NCBI RefSeq assembly: GCF_002259705.1
Contig: NZ_MWWT01000005.1
Coordinates: forward strand, 372,001 to 436,000
From: Alloscardovia macacae
Lineage (GTDB): Bacteria > Actinomycetota > Actinomycetes > Actinomycetales > Bifidobacteriaceae
Length of the DNA: 64,000 bases
Reading direction: 5' to 3'
The notes below the pieces were generated by a model. The model did no database searches and was not told where the DNA came from. It was given only the letters and a program-made list of their open reading frames with translations. Below, one piece after another: positions 34,069 through 42,975 of the stretch (its first letter is position 1; every line of letters starts with the position of its first letter). A program made the position numbers and the translations under genes.

Positions 34069-34707
34069 ATGACGAACGTCACCATCATAGGAGCCACCGG
34101 CTCGCTCGGACGCGTAGTTACGCGCGCTCTGCTGAAGAAGACGGATGCGCATCTGACGCTCTTTTCCCGTACCGCCTTAAGTCTCGTAGCTAATCTGCGC
34201 GTGACGAGAATGAGCGCGTCCACAGATAACGCAAGCGCTCTGGAGGACGCTGTGCGCGATGCGGATGTGGTCTTCGTGGCTCTTTCTGGAGACCTTCCCT
34301 TCATGGCAGGCCAGGTGGTGGCCGCCATGAATCGCGTGGGCGCTAGGCGCATCGTCTTCGTGAGCGCGTACGGGATTTACGGGGAAGTGGCGGATGAGCG
34401 TGATGGTAGGCAAAGCCGAGACGTACGGGGAAGCGAGAGTCCGGGAATCCCAGACATTCTCCTGCCGTATCTGCGTGCTGCAGACATCATCGAAAGCTCA
34501 GGTCTCGACTATACGATTCTGCGTCCAGGCTGGTTTAAGGACAGTGCAGATGGAGAGCCAGGACACTACCAGCTCATCCCGAAAGGGCGGCTGGTTCACG
34601 GGCATGACGTCGCACGAGAGTCCATAGCAGACGTGGTGTGCCGCGTGGTGGAGAATCCGTATGAGCTTTCCGGTGAGAACGTGGCCATCATCGACGTCCA
34701 GGAGTAA
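34069..34707 (+). CDS. NAD(P)-binding atypical short-chain dehydrogenase
   Basis: This 212-residue Rossmann protein has the dinucleotide motif TIIGATGSLGRVVT at the N-terminus, VFVALSGD, RIVFVSAYGIYGE and DYTILRPGWFKD, typical of NmrA/SDR-a5-like oxidoreductases (YwnB-like). It lacks the classical YxxxK catalytic pair in clear form, so it may sense or reduce small quinones or flavins. GAGAGGAG lies upstream. The VanZ gene follows after 14 bp. Confidence 0.8.
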   Translation: MTNVTIIGATGSLGRVVTRALLKKTDAHLTLFSRTALSLVANLRVTRMSASTDNASALEDAVRDADVVFVALSGDLPFMAGQVVAAMNRVGARRIVFVSAYGIYGEVADERDGRQSRDVRGSESPGIPDILLPYLRAADIIESSGLDYTILRPGWFKDSADGEPGHYQLIPKGRLVHGHDVARESIADVVCRVVENPYELSGENVAIIDVQE

Positions 34708-34727
34708 ACGAGAGGAGATTTTTGCGT

Positions 34728-35855
34728 ATGCTGAGCGCGTATACTATGCCTATTCAGACGGCTTTTCTGTTCTTTCCAGCCATAGCGGCTGTGCTCGTGC
34801 TGCCCGTATACATCTACCAGTACCGCAAATTCGGTTTCATGAACATGTGGCGCTTGGCTGCCATCTACGCGTTCGTGCTGTACCTCATGTGCGCGTATTT
34901 TCTCGTGATTCTGACGCTTCCGCCCACGCGAGACATTATCTCGCTGCTCGGCACGCACCGTCAGACTTATTACCTCGTCCCCTTCTCGTCCATCATGGAT
35001 ATCATCCGCGAGACGCAGGTGGTACCGAGCAGGCCGAGTACGTATCTGCACCTGCTCCGTGAGCGCGCTTTCCTTCAGGTGGCCTTTAACCTCCTGCTCA
35101 CCGTACCGTTCGGCATGTTCTTACGCTACTTATTCCGACTGAAACTCGGCGCCACTACCCTTATCACGTTCTGCCTCACGCTTTTCTTCGAGACGAGCCA
35201 GCTCACAGGTCTTTTCGGTATCTATAATGCGCCGTACCGTCTCTTCTCCGTGGATGATCTTATGCAGAATACGCTCGGAGGAATGCTCGGGTATGCGCTC
35301 GTTCCTGCGCTTCTGTGGTTTATTCCGTCACTCGATAGCGTGGATACGAAGAAGCGCTCGGAAGTGATGACGCGCGGAGTAGGCGTGCTGCGTCGGTGCG
35401 TCGCGCTCCTCATCGACTGAGTGGTGCTCGACCTGGGCATAGGTTTCGTGAACGGCATCGTGCGTGTGAATGGTGTGCACTGGCTTATTACGGCTGCGGG
35501 TATCGCGCTGTATTTCGTGCTTCTTCCGTATATGACACGCGGATATACGCTCGGCAAATGGCTGGTGCGTGTACGCCTCGTGAGCGCGGATGGCAGCGCG
35601 CCTACTCTACGCGCGCTGGCTGTACGTGCTGGCGTGTTCTACGGCACCATCCTCGGTATCAACGGCGTGCTGTCTACTGCTATGAATCTGAACTCCGAAA
35701 GCGCTCTCGTCCTTGTGGGCTGCTTGCTGTTCTTTGCGCTTGTGAACCTGCTGCTCGTGGTGAATTTTATCGCGAATATTCGTTCGCGCTCCTTCTTCCA
35801 CGACCGCGTATCTGGTGTGGTCAATTCTCCTGTGCAGGCGGTTTCACGAACCTGA
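34728..35855 (+). pseudogene. VanZ-RDD fusion membrane protein interrupted by in-frame TGA
   Basis: One frame runs from about 34728 to 35855 except for TGA at 35418-35420. The first part is VanZ-like (IYQYRKFGF, LVPFSSIMDII, NLLLTVPFGMFLRYLF, TSQLTGLFGIYNAPYRLFSVDDLMQNTLGGMLGY). The second is an RDD domain (RRCVALLID-stop-VVLDLGIGF, then YTLGKWLVRVRLV). The stop falls just after the RDD Asp, where many family members have Trp, so TGG to TGA is likely. VanZ-RDD fusions are known in actinobacteria. It is a recent mutation, readthrough or error. A TTG start at 34722 has better SD spacing than ATG 34728. Confidence 0.82.
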
Positions 35856-35943
35856 TGTGGCGCGCCACGCCAGTGGGAAAATTGGCATAGATTCTTGCTA
35901 AAGTGAGGGCGTAAAACCGTGATGCGAGCGGAAAGGCAGAAGG

Positions 35944-37254
35944 ATGGAAGAGCACGCCCTCCCCGAACCCCGAACCGACCATGCTGACGCGTACGAGGCG
36001 TCGGATGTTATCTCGAACGAACCCGCGCGAATGAAAACCGGCTGGATAGCCGCATTTCTTATTCTCGCGGGTCTTATTATGCGCGCGCCTATCGTGGTGC
36101 TCCCGCTGTACATCGAACCGATGTCGCGCGAGATGGGACGCGACCCGGGCAGTTTCGGAATTCTCACGAGCCTGCCACTGCTCATGTTCGTTCTCGTCTC
36201 GCTCATCGTGCCATGGCTGGCCGATAAACTGAACCTTACGCGCACGCTGCAGCTGGGCATGTGGCTCATCGTCGTGGGGAGTCTGATGCGTTTGCTTGTG
36301 ACATGGAACACCATGCTTGTGGCCACGGGACTGATCGGAGCGGGGATAGCCATACTAAACATAGGCATGCCTACTCTCGTCACCGAAGTCTTCTCCGAAA
36401 AGCCTGGTCTGTATACCACAAGTTACTCGACGGGCCTCGTCTTCGGATCCGTGCTGCTCGTCTTCATAGACCCGCTCATCACTGCTGCTTTCGGCTGGCG
36501 TGCAGGAATCTGGGTGATGGCTGGGATGGCGCTGATTCCAGCGCTGATTAGCATGATGATGCCGCCGATCCGCGTGGCAAGTGGGGCAGATGCATCGCCG
36601 CAAACGGGGTCGCGAACCGAGAATCGTTCCGGCGCAAAGCTGCGCTTCCTGCGTGACATTCGCACGTGGCTTTTCGTGGGTATGTTCGCCGGACAGGCTT
36701 TCCTTTCCTACACTCTCAGTGCGTGGCTTCCTGTCATGCTCGGGGCGTCACATATCTCTGGCATGCACTACACGGGAATCATGGTGCTTTTTAATCTCGC
36801 TGGACTGCCGGCGTCTTTGATTATTCCGATGTTTTTGGCGAGGACCAAGCGCGTGTATCACCTCTGGTTCGTCGTGTGGGTGACGCTCGTGCAAGTGGCT
36901 GTGGTGGCTTTGTATCCAGTGCGCCCGATGGATGCGCTGTGGGGACCAGTCTACTGGTATGTCTTCGGTGGCGTGAGCTGCTTCTTCTTTACGGCCATCT
37001 TCGTGATGGTGCTCACGTTCTATCCGCTGAAGGCGGCCACATCTGCAGATGCGGCGGACCTATCCGGTCTGTCCCAGTCGTTCGGCTACCTCATCGCTGC
37101 CGCGGGGCCTTTGCTCTATGGTTTTGTCTACGGTGGCCAGCATATGCCAGGCGTCTCCTTCGCGTGGGCTATGACTCTCGTGGTACTGCTGAATGCATGG
37201 TGTGCCTGGCATGTGGTGCGTATTAATAAGTTCGGACTGGAGACGCTGCGATGA
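35944..37254 (+). CDS. CynX/NimT-type MFS transporter
   Basis: This 436-residue MFS protein has an N-terminal cytoplasmic extension (about 35 residues) and twelve helices. GLIMRAPIVVLPLYIEPMSREMG, LGMWLIVVGSLMRLLV and IGMPTLVTEVFSEKPGL match the cyanate/nitroimidazole transporter (CynX/NimT) subgroup. AGAAGG lies just before the ATG. The stop overlaps the DUF1653 start. The substrate is unknown. Confidence 0.85.
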   Translation: MEEHALPEPRTDHADAYEASDVISNEPARMKTGWIAAFLILAGLIMRAPIVVLPLYIEPMSREMGRDPGSFGILTSLPLLMFVLVSLIVPWLADKLNLTRTLQLGMWLIVVGSLMRLLVTWNTMLVATGLIGAGIAILNIGMPTLVTEVFSEKPGLYTTSYSTGLVFGSVLLVFIDPLITAAFGWRAGIWVMAGMALIPALISMMMPPIRVASGADASPQTGSRTENRSGAKLRFLRDIRTWLFVGMFAGQAFLSYTLSAWLPVMLGASHISGMHYTGIMVLFNLAGLPASLIIPMFLARTKRVYHLWFVVWVTLVQVAVVALYPVRPMDALWGPVYWYVFGGVSCFFFTAIFVMVLTFYPLKAATSADAADLSGLSQSFGYLIAAAGPLLYGFVYGGQHMPGVSFAWAMTLVVLLNAWCAWHVVRINKFGLETLR

Positions 37255-37535
37255 GCGAGATGAGTGATACGCGTGGGGCGAGTCGGATGAGTGGAGACGC
37301 GGAAGAACGGCACGTCGAGGTGCATGCCGTCTACCGCCACTTTAAAGGCCATTATTACTATGTCGAAGCTCTCGCCACAGATAGTGAAACGCTTGAGGAC
37401 ATGGTGGTGTACCGCAAACTCTACGGCGACGGCGGTCTCTGGGTGCGGCCAGCTCGTATGTTCCTTTCTCCAGTGGATACCGTGAAGTATCCGGATGCAT
37501 CGCAGAAGTGGAGGTTTGAGCGAGTGGAGCTGTAG
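37251..37535 (+). CDS. DUF1653 domain protein
   Basis: This 94-residue protein has the complete DUF1653 signature: VYRHFKGHYYYVEALATDSE, DMVVYRKLYGDGGLWVRP, FLSPVDTVKYPDASQKWRFE. It starts in the last codon of the transporter gene (ATGA), so it is translationally coupled. The family is small, soluble and of unknown function. Confidence 0.88.
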   Translation: MSEMSDTRGASRMSGDAEERHVEVHAVYRHFKGHYYYVEALATDSETLEDMVVYRKLYGDGGLWVRPARMFLSPVDTVKYPDASQKWRFERVEL

Positions 37536-37553
37536 CTTGAGGCGAAAAGTTAA

Positions 37554-37629
37554 GTTGTTTGTAAATCATCTCACAAATGAAGCTCATGAGAGGAATGACG
37601 AGCCTAAAATGAGATGATTTACAAACAAC
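37554..37629. repeat. Inverted-repeat element copy A, left end of the nuclease cassette
   Basis: GTTGTTTGTAAATCATCTCA (37554-37573) and its exact reverse complement (37610-37629) enclose 36 bp. The right arm ends one base before the stop codon of the minus-strand nuclease-like gene. The same 20-mer pair recurs on the other side of that gene (38902-38988). Confidence 0.9.
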
Positions 37630-37630
37630 G

Positions 37631-38806
37631 TCACTGAGTTCTAAGAAGTTTTTGGCGTTCTATTTTCTCCTCTTCAGGAATCTCAGGGACCCCAGCTAAC
37701 TTCATCTTCCGTATCATCGACGCACCATCGTTGACGAGTGCCTCGATGAATTGAACGTGCACGACGCGGCAGCCTACGAGGTGGAGAGCCTCATCGCGGT
37801 CATGGTCTCGCAAAGCTACCTCTGCAGAATTCTGGACATGGATGGATTTCAGCATGTCTTCATCCGTATATTTAATGAGCCCATCCACTTCCATGACGAG
37901 ATGCGGCTGAGGAGTATTCGGGAACACATTTGTCCATTCAAAATCCGTATACATGCTCTTCTCGTTATACAGTGTACGAATCCGCGAACGTTCTGGTGAG
38001 TAGAGGAGATTCTCATGCTGTGTCTGCAGCTGAGGAGCCTGGAAACCAGCAGCGAGAAGACGCGCACGAGCGAATGACTCTGCGTGACTAGGAGAATTCA
38101 GATCCATAAGCGAGAGCTTATAATCCACCGACTCTGTACGCCAGTAAGGATTCGTGGCATGGAGATACTCCCGAATATCCTCCACACTATGGCGGTAGAA
38201 GCGTGCGAGAAACTCGCACACAGGAAGCGCTATCTCGAAAGGAACTTCACGGAATATGTCTATGACTATCTGTGAGATACAGGTAATGAGTAGACCACTG
38301 ACTAAACAGTAATCTTCATTGATCACCTTAAACCTGAACGCCAGCTTTTCCGGAAGGAGAAAGATAGGATAATCCGCCTTCTTCCCATACCATCCGAGCC
38401 TTTGCGTGACGAGTTCATCGGGGAGTGGGTGGGGATTATGGCGAAAATCCACAAGCATCGTTTTGCGGACGCTCTTCGAAGATAATCGGTTATAGGAAAA
38501 ATGCGTAATTTGGCAGTACTTGTAGTACTCCGGATACTCAGGTACAGCACCCAGTACGAGCGCGGCAGACATTCCGCGCAGTGGCCACTTCGGGTGTGAG
38601 CGTGCATAGGCATACGTTTTTGCTAAGGTCTGCTCATAGGGTGTCAGCGAATTCCATACGTCAGGCTCAGCGTAGTACCCTGGGATAGGCTGGAGAAGAG
38701 TGCCTTTAGCGGCGTATCTGCTCCATGCACAGCGCTCAGCATGAGTGGCTGGTTGCATCAGCGGTGGGTCTATAGCTTGTTTCATGTTTCCAGTGTGATG
38801 CCTCAT
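37631..38806 (-). CDS. AbiEi-like / DUF559-type nuclease-fold protein bracketed by inverted repeats
   Basis: This protein of about 391 residues resembles actinobacterial proteins with an AbiEi-like N-terminal half (HPKWPLRGMSAALVLGAVP) and a Vsr/DUF559-like PD-(D/E)XK C-terminal half: YTDFEWTNVF, HLVMEVDGLIKYT, then ALRDHDRDEALHLVGCRVVHVQF. The Asp and Glu-x-Asp positions fit a metal-dependent nuclease core. ATG 38806 (MRHHTGNM) is taken as start; TTG 38833 and ATG 38785 are alternatives, none with a good ribosome site. It has its own flanking repeats on both sides and lies between unrelated housekeeping genes, which suggests a defence or selfish cassette. The activity is unproven. Confidence 0.72.
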   Translation of the reverse strand: MRHHTGNMKQAIDPPLMQPATHAERCAWSRYAAKGTLLQPIPGYYAEPDVWNSLTPYEQTLAKTYAYARSHPKWPLRGMSAALVLGAVPEYPEYYKYCQITHFSYNRLSSKSVRKTMLVDFRHNPHPLPDELVTQRLGWYGKKADYPIFLLPEKLAFRFKVINEDYCLVSGLLITCISQIVIDIFREVPFEIALPVCEFLARFYRHSVEDIREYLHATNPYWRTESVDYKLSLMDLNSPSHAESFARARLLAAGFQAPQLQTQHENLLYSPERSRIRTLYNEKSMYTDFEWTNVFPNTPQPHLVMEVDGLIKYTDEDMLKSIHVQNSAEVALRDHDRDEALHLVGCRVVHVQFIEALVNDGASMIRKMKLAGVPEIPEEEKIERQKLLRTQ

Positions 38807-38901
38807 GATGAAAATGTCACGCGTGAAAAGCAATTGTTAGCAGATGTGGATAACCGTGTCGCGAGCGTGCATGTTGGGAGGACGAATACTGCTTTCATGA
38901 A

Positions 38902-38988
38902 GTTGTTTGTAAATCGTCTCATTTCGTCGGCTATAGGAGGGGTTGAAACGGGTAAATACCTGTAAGGATGAGATGATTTACAAACAAC
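38902..38988. repeat. Inverted-repeat element copy B, right end of the nuclease cassette
   Basis: GTTGTTTGTAAATCGTCTCA (38902-38921, one base different) and the exact 20-mer reverse complement (38969-38988) enclose 47 bp. The element lies about 95 bp upstream of the nuclease-like gene. The outer arms of copies A and B face each other, so the 1435-bp segment 37554-38988 has 20-bp terminal inverted repeats. Confidence 0.9.
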
Positions 38989-39018
38989 TCCTGAACCTTT
39001 CGATGGGGCGCACGCAGA

Positions 39019-39058
39019 AAGGGCTGGTGACGCATCCACATCAGCATCCCCAGCCCCT
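39019..39058 (-). terminator. Possible terminator of serA
   Basis: On the minus strand GGGCTGG and CCAGCCC (about 39050-39056 and 39020-39026) form a GC-rich 7-bp stem with a long loop, followed by TTTCT. It lies about 60 bp beyond the serA stop. Confidence 0.4.
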
Positions 39059-39116
39059 CAGTGCCCTGTGCCTAGCCCCTCAGCGCCAGCCCAGCACCCA
39101 GCAAGCACACACGTCC

Positions 39117-40424
39117 TTACAAAATATGCACGCGCACAGTGCCCGGAATATCCTGCACTGCCTGCACATCCTCCTCAGAAAGCACGCCAGCCACGTCTGT
39201 AATCACGTAGCCGAGGTCGCCTTCGGTCGCCAGCGACTGAGCCACGATGTTCAGATTCTTCGCGGACAAAACGTTATTCAGTTTCGCGAGGATGCCCGGA
39301 AGATTCGTATGCAAGTGAGCGATGCGCGCGAGTCGAGCGTGTGCCGTCGCCCCGATAGCACCGGACCCGATAGCACCGGCCCCGACAGCACCGCCTGCGC
39401 CCGCACTACCAGCACCAGCCCCCGCCCCAGAGCCAGCCACCGCGCTCACATTCAAATTCGGCATATTCACCGACAGTGAGGTATTTCCGTCCACGAGATA
39501 GTCGTAGAGCTTATGCGAGACGAATTCTCCGATGGCTTTCTGCGCTTCGAGTGTGGATCCGCCCACGTGCGGCGTGAGGATGACGTTCGCTATTTCGGTC
39601 AGCGGCGTGTCGAATTCGTCGCCCGTCGCTTTCGGTTCGGTAGGGAAGACGTCCACGGCTGCTCCACTCAGATGGCCGGACTTCAGATGGTTATACAGCG
39701 CCTGCACGTCGATGATGAATCCGCGTGAGAGGTTCATGAAGACCGCGTCCTGCTTCATCATGCTGAAGTACCGTTCGCCGAAGATGCCCGCGTTCGACGC
39801 ACGCCCGTCTATGTGCAGCGTCACAGCGTCCGAGATGCGCAGCAGCTCCTCCATAGAGTTCATGCGGGTGGCGTTTCCGAGAGCGAGCTTTTCCTCGATA
39901 TCGTAAAAGACCACGTTCATTCCGAGCGCTTCGGCGAGGATGGACACCTGAGAACCGATGTTCCCATATCCCACGATTCCGAGCGTCTTTCCGCGGACCT
40001 CGTGCGATTTTTTCGCCGTTTTATCCCACGTATGTGAGCGGATGGAGAGCGTGTGTTCCGGCACGCGTCGCATGAGTGCGATGATATCCGAGATGACCAA
40101 TTCCATCACAGAGCGCGTATTCGAATACGGAGCGTTAAACACGGCTACGCCTTTTTGCGCAGCAGAGCCTAGATCCACCTGATTCGTGCCTATGGAGAAG
40201 CAGCCCACGGCCTCTAAGCTCGGGCACGCTTCGAGGACGCGCGCGGTCACCTGTGTCTTCGAGCGTATTCCCAGAAGGTTCACGTCGTGCTCGGTGACTG
40301 CTGAGATGAGCTCATCCTCATCCATAGCTCCGGCGGCAGTCATAACGTCGATGCCACGGCTACGCAGAAAATCTGCTGCCGTGGCATGAATATTTTCGAG
40401 AAGAAGTGCTGTAGTCATAGTCAC
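39117..40424 (-). CDS. serA: D-3-phosphoglycerate dehydrogenase
   Basis: SerA makes 3-phosphohydroxypyruvate, the first step of serine synthesis. The 435-residue protein follows the E. coli-type layout: substrate domain, Rossmann domain (TLGIVGYGNIGSQVS), catalytic NLSRGFIIDVQAL and LTPHVGGSTLEAQ, and a C-terminal ACT domain (about 365-435) for serine feedback. Between the catalytic part and ACT there is an unusual linker of about 25 Gly/Ala residues (GSGAGAGAGSAGAGGAVGAG), partly coded by 15-bp repeats. It is 60 bp downstream of helD on the same strand. Confidence 0.93.
   Translation of the reverse strand: MTMTTALLLENIHATAADFLRSRGIDVMTAAGAMDEDELISAVTEHDVNLLGIRSKTQVTARVLEACPSLEAVGCFSIGTNQVDLGSAAQKGVAVFNAPYSNTRSVMELVISDIIALMRRVPEHTLSIRSHTWDKTAKKSHEVRGKTLGIVGYGNIGSQVSILAEALGMNVVFYDIEEKLALGNATRMNSMEELLRISDAVTLHIDGRASNAGIFGERYFSMMKQDAVFMNLSRGFIIDVQALYNHLKSGHLSGAAVDVFPTEPKATGDEFDTPLTEIANVILTPHVGGSTLEAQKAIGEFVSHKLYDYLVDGNTSLSVNMPNLNVSAVAGSGAGAGAGSAGAGGAVGAGAIGSGAIGATAHARLARIAHLHTNLPGILAKLNNVLSAKNLNIVAQSLATEGDLGYVITDVAGVLSEEDVQAVQDIPGTVRVHIL
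39351..39395. repeat. 15-bp tandem repeat in the serA linker
   Basis: CCCGATAGCACCGGA, CCCGATAGCACCGGC and CCCGACAGCACCGCC follow one another. On the coding strand they give five-residue Gly/Ala/Ile units just before the ACT domain. A less regular GCACCAGCC stretch continues to about 39440. Confidence 0.85.
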
Positions 40425-40484
40425 ATTCTACTCAGAGGGGACTCCTCCACGTGCAGGTGTCCACCTAGCGATACTGAACCTGCA

Positions 40485-42782
40485 TTACAGCGCGATGCGT
40501 GCACTATCCTCTTCAGTCTGGACGATGACAAGCTTTTGCGTCGGGCGCGTCATGGCCACATAGAGGTCAGCAGCAGCGGATAGGCGAGACGCGCTGTTTT
40601 GTGCTATGAGGCCTGGCTCGCACAGGACCACAGCATCAAATTCGAGTCCCTTCACATCCGTCGGCACATAGACGCCCACCTGGGCATCCCATGCGGGCTG
40701 GGAGGTGAGACGTGCGAACTCTTCGTCGCTCACATCCTCAGAATTCTTCATGGATAGGCGTAGCTGCTTATCGATGCTATCGCGCACGGAAGGGTCACAA
40801 ATGAGTGCCACGCGCCCCGTCCCGTCCGAGGAGACATACGCTCCCATAAGATTAATGGTATGGCGTATAGCAGAGTCCACCGCAGTGCTCATATCTGAAA
40901 CGTGGGAACGCTCCACAGACCCCTCCACAGCGCGCACTGCGGAGACTGTAGAGATATACAGTCCCTCGGAAGCGGCGAATTGGCCGGCGATGTCCGAGAC
41001 TTCCTGTGGATTACGGTAGTCGATGGTTAGTTCATTCAGGTCCCAGCCATCGGCTCCGAAGAACGGATTCAGCATGGTCTTCCAGGAATGGGTACCGCCG
41101 AGGGCAGTGGTCTGCGCCACATCCCCCACGATAGTAAAGGAGCGCGATGGGCAGCGACGAAGAAGCATGCGCCAGTCCATCTGGGTCAGTTCCTGTGCTT
41201 CATCGACGACCACATGCCCGTAGGTCCATTCGCGGTCTGCTCCCGCACGTTCGGACAGAGTCAGGTCACTGGAATCATTCATGTGGTCGAGCACAGTGCG
41301 TGCAGAGACGCCAGACCCAGAAAGTCCCATAGATGCCATCATGTCATTCACATAGCTTTCGTCGGCGCTTTCTGCATCGTCACGTGCTGATGAACGCTGC
41401 TGTTCGTGAGGATCCGGGCCGAGAAGCTCGAAAGCTTCATCGAGCAGTGGAACATCGGACACAGTGAAAGGTGAGCCAGATGGTCGCGTGAGCGCAGACA
41501 CTTCGTTATCCTTCAGCCACGGTGCGAACTGACGTATGCGGTGAGGCTTTGAAAGCATGTCATTCACGAGCCATGGCGCATTCATAGGTAGCCATGCTGT
41601 GTTCAGTACGCGGCGCAGCGTGTCGCTCATCTGCAGGGTACTGCGCGCTCCGTCGAGTTCAGTAGCTTCTGGCTCATAGTCCAGTGCTTCACGATAACGA
41701 ACCATGAGCAGGGAGATCATGGACTTGACGAAGGTGTTTCGCGCGAGGTTATGGGGCTGGCGGCTACGGCGAGCATTTCCTTGAGCTTCTTCGATGTCAG
41801 CACGCGTGATAGGAACACGCACACCGTTCACAGGAAGCACGGGAAGCTCGGATGGAATGCGCACGCGCGAGGCCACAGCATTCGCGATGGCCTTCGCCAT
41901 GCGCTTGCTTCCCTTGACACGTGCTGCGAATGGCTCGTCTACGGCTGTGGCGTGAATGCCAGGAATGAGGTCTCCCAGCGTCCGCGAGATGACACCTGTC
42001 TCGCCGAGAGACGGCAGTACCTGGTCGATGTAGTGCAGGAATGCTGGAGATGGCCCCACGATGAGGACGCCTGAGTTCTGGAGTGTGGAGCGGTGGGTGT
42101 ACAGCAGATAGGCTGCGCGGTGTAGCGCCACGGCAGTCTTTCCTGTGCCTGGTCCACCCTGAACGACCAGCGGCCTGGTCAGCGGGCTTCGGATAATGCT
42201 GTCCTGCTCGCCCTGAATGGTAGCCACGATGTCTGTCATTTTACCGGTACGGCGCGTAGACAGGGAGGCGAGTAGAGCGCCCTCGCCAGTGAGTGTACCG
42301 GATTCGGAAGCGCTGGCCACGTGCTCGGAGTCCACGTCGAGAACTTCGTCTTCGATGGCTACGACGTCGCGGAATTTCAGGGTGATATGGCGACGCATCG
42401 AGATGTTCCCACGATGGCGTGGGGTCGCTTCGTAGAACGGACGTGCGGCTTCAGCGCGCCAGTCCACGAGAATGGATTCGTGATTTTCGCTCTGCAGACC
42501 GATACGTCCGATGTGATGCTGCTTGTCGTCATCCGTGTCGATGCGTCCGAAGACGAGACGGTCTTCCACCGAGCGCAGCTGATAGAGCCTGTCTTCGTAC
42601 ATGGTGGCGAACGAGTCGCGCTCGGAACGCTGCGTAGGTGAGCCGTGCGCCCCGCGTCCGCGCACGTCAGCGAGACGTTTTTTCGTCAATTCGCGGATTT
42701 CGTCGAGACGTGCATAGGCGGCGTCCACCATGGACTGCTCTTGACGAATCTGCTCTGAATAATCGGTCGAATGCTCAGTCAC
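40485..42782 (-). CDS. helD: HelD-type RNA polymerase recycling ATPase (UvrD-like helicase)
   Basis: This 765-residue superfamily 1 protein has a long N-terminal helical arm (about 1-80, YSEQIRQEQSMVDAAYARLDEI) and ILVDWRAEAARPFYEATP, typical of HelD. Walker A is GGPGTGKTAVALHRAAYLLY (209-228) and motif II VVDEAQELTQMDWRML. The C-terminal PTDVKGLEFDAVVL and YVAMTRPTQKLVIV complete the helicase core. HelD removes stalled RNA polymerase, and in actinobacteria some forms protect it from rifamycins. The start is GTG 42782. It is divergent from mraZ. Confidence 0.88.
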   Translation of the reverse strand: MTEHSTDYSEQIRQEQSMVDAAYARLDEIRELTKKRLADVRGRGAHGSPTQRSERDSFATMYEDRLYQLRSVEDRLVFGRIDTDDDKQHHIGRIGLQSENHESILVDWRAEAARPFYEATPRHRGNISMRRHITLKFRDVVAIEDEVLDVDSEHVASASESGTLTGEGALLASLSTRRTGKMTDIVATIQGEQDSIIRSPLTRPLVVQGGPGTGKTAVALHRAAYLLYTHRSTLQNSGVLIVGPSPAFLHYIDQVLPSLGETGVISRTLGDLIPGIHATAVDEPFAARVKGSKRMAKAIANAVASRVRIPSELPVLPVNGVRVPITRADIEEAQGNARRSRQPHNLARNTFVKSMISLLMVRYREALDYEPEATELDGARSTLQMSDTLRRVLNTAWLPMNAPWLVNDMLSKPHRIRQFAPWLKDNEVSALTRPSGSPFTVSDVPLLDEAFELLGPDPHEQQRSSARDDAESADESYVNDMMASMGLSGSGVSARTVLDHMNDSSDLTLSERAGADREWTYGHVVVDEAQELTQMDWRMLLRRCPSRSFTIVGDVAQTTALGGTHSWKTMLNPFFGADGWDLNELTIDYRNPQEVSDIAGQFAASEGLYISTVSAVRAVEGSVERSHVSDMSTAVDSAIRHTINLMGAYVSSDGTGRVALICDPSVRDSIDKQLRLSMKNSEDVSDEEFARLTSQPAWDAQVGVYVPTDVKGLEFDAVVLCEPGLIAQNSASRLSAAADLYVAMTRPTQKLVIVQTEEDSARIAL

Positions 42783-42890
42783 GCGCTTTATTCCCCTGTA
42801 CTTCCGGTATCTCTCCTACAGCCAAAAACTGCCATACAAATCTACACCGAGGTCTCTACAAACAAATTTCTTAAAATTTCTCCGACATAG

Positions 42891-42930
42891 TGGGGCAAAG
42901 TGGGGGAAAATGGGGTAAAGTGGTGAATAC
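42891..42930 (+). promoter_or_regulatory. MraZ operator: four boxes with 10-bp period
   Basis: TGGGGCAAAG, TGGGGGAAAA, TGGGGTAAAG and TGGTGAATAC are consecutive 10-bp direct repeats, 46 bp before mraZ. They match the AAAGTGG/TGGG-type MraZ boxes of other bacteria. MraZ should bind here as a ring and autoregulate the division cluster. The promoter probably overlaps the boxes. Confidence 0.9.
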
Positions 42931-42975
42931 GTTTGATAGAGGGAAAATTGACCTCAGAAAAGAAAGGAGGGGAAG

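Noticed and set aside
35418-35420. Reassignment of TGA to tryptophan in this organism
   Set aside because: TGA ends frr, the CynX-like transporter, thiE and other intact genes at the right place, so it is a normal stop.
38846-38854. Replication origin suggested by a DnaA-box-like site
   Set aside because: A single box without a cluster, dnaA/dnaN genes or an AT-rich unwinding region.
37554-38988. Insertion sequence interpretation of the nuclease cassette
   Set aside because: The encoded protein shows no transposase motif (DDE or HUH) and no target-site duplication is visible at the ends; kept as an uncharacterised cassette.
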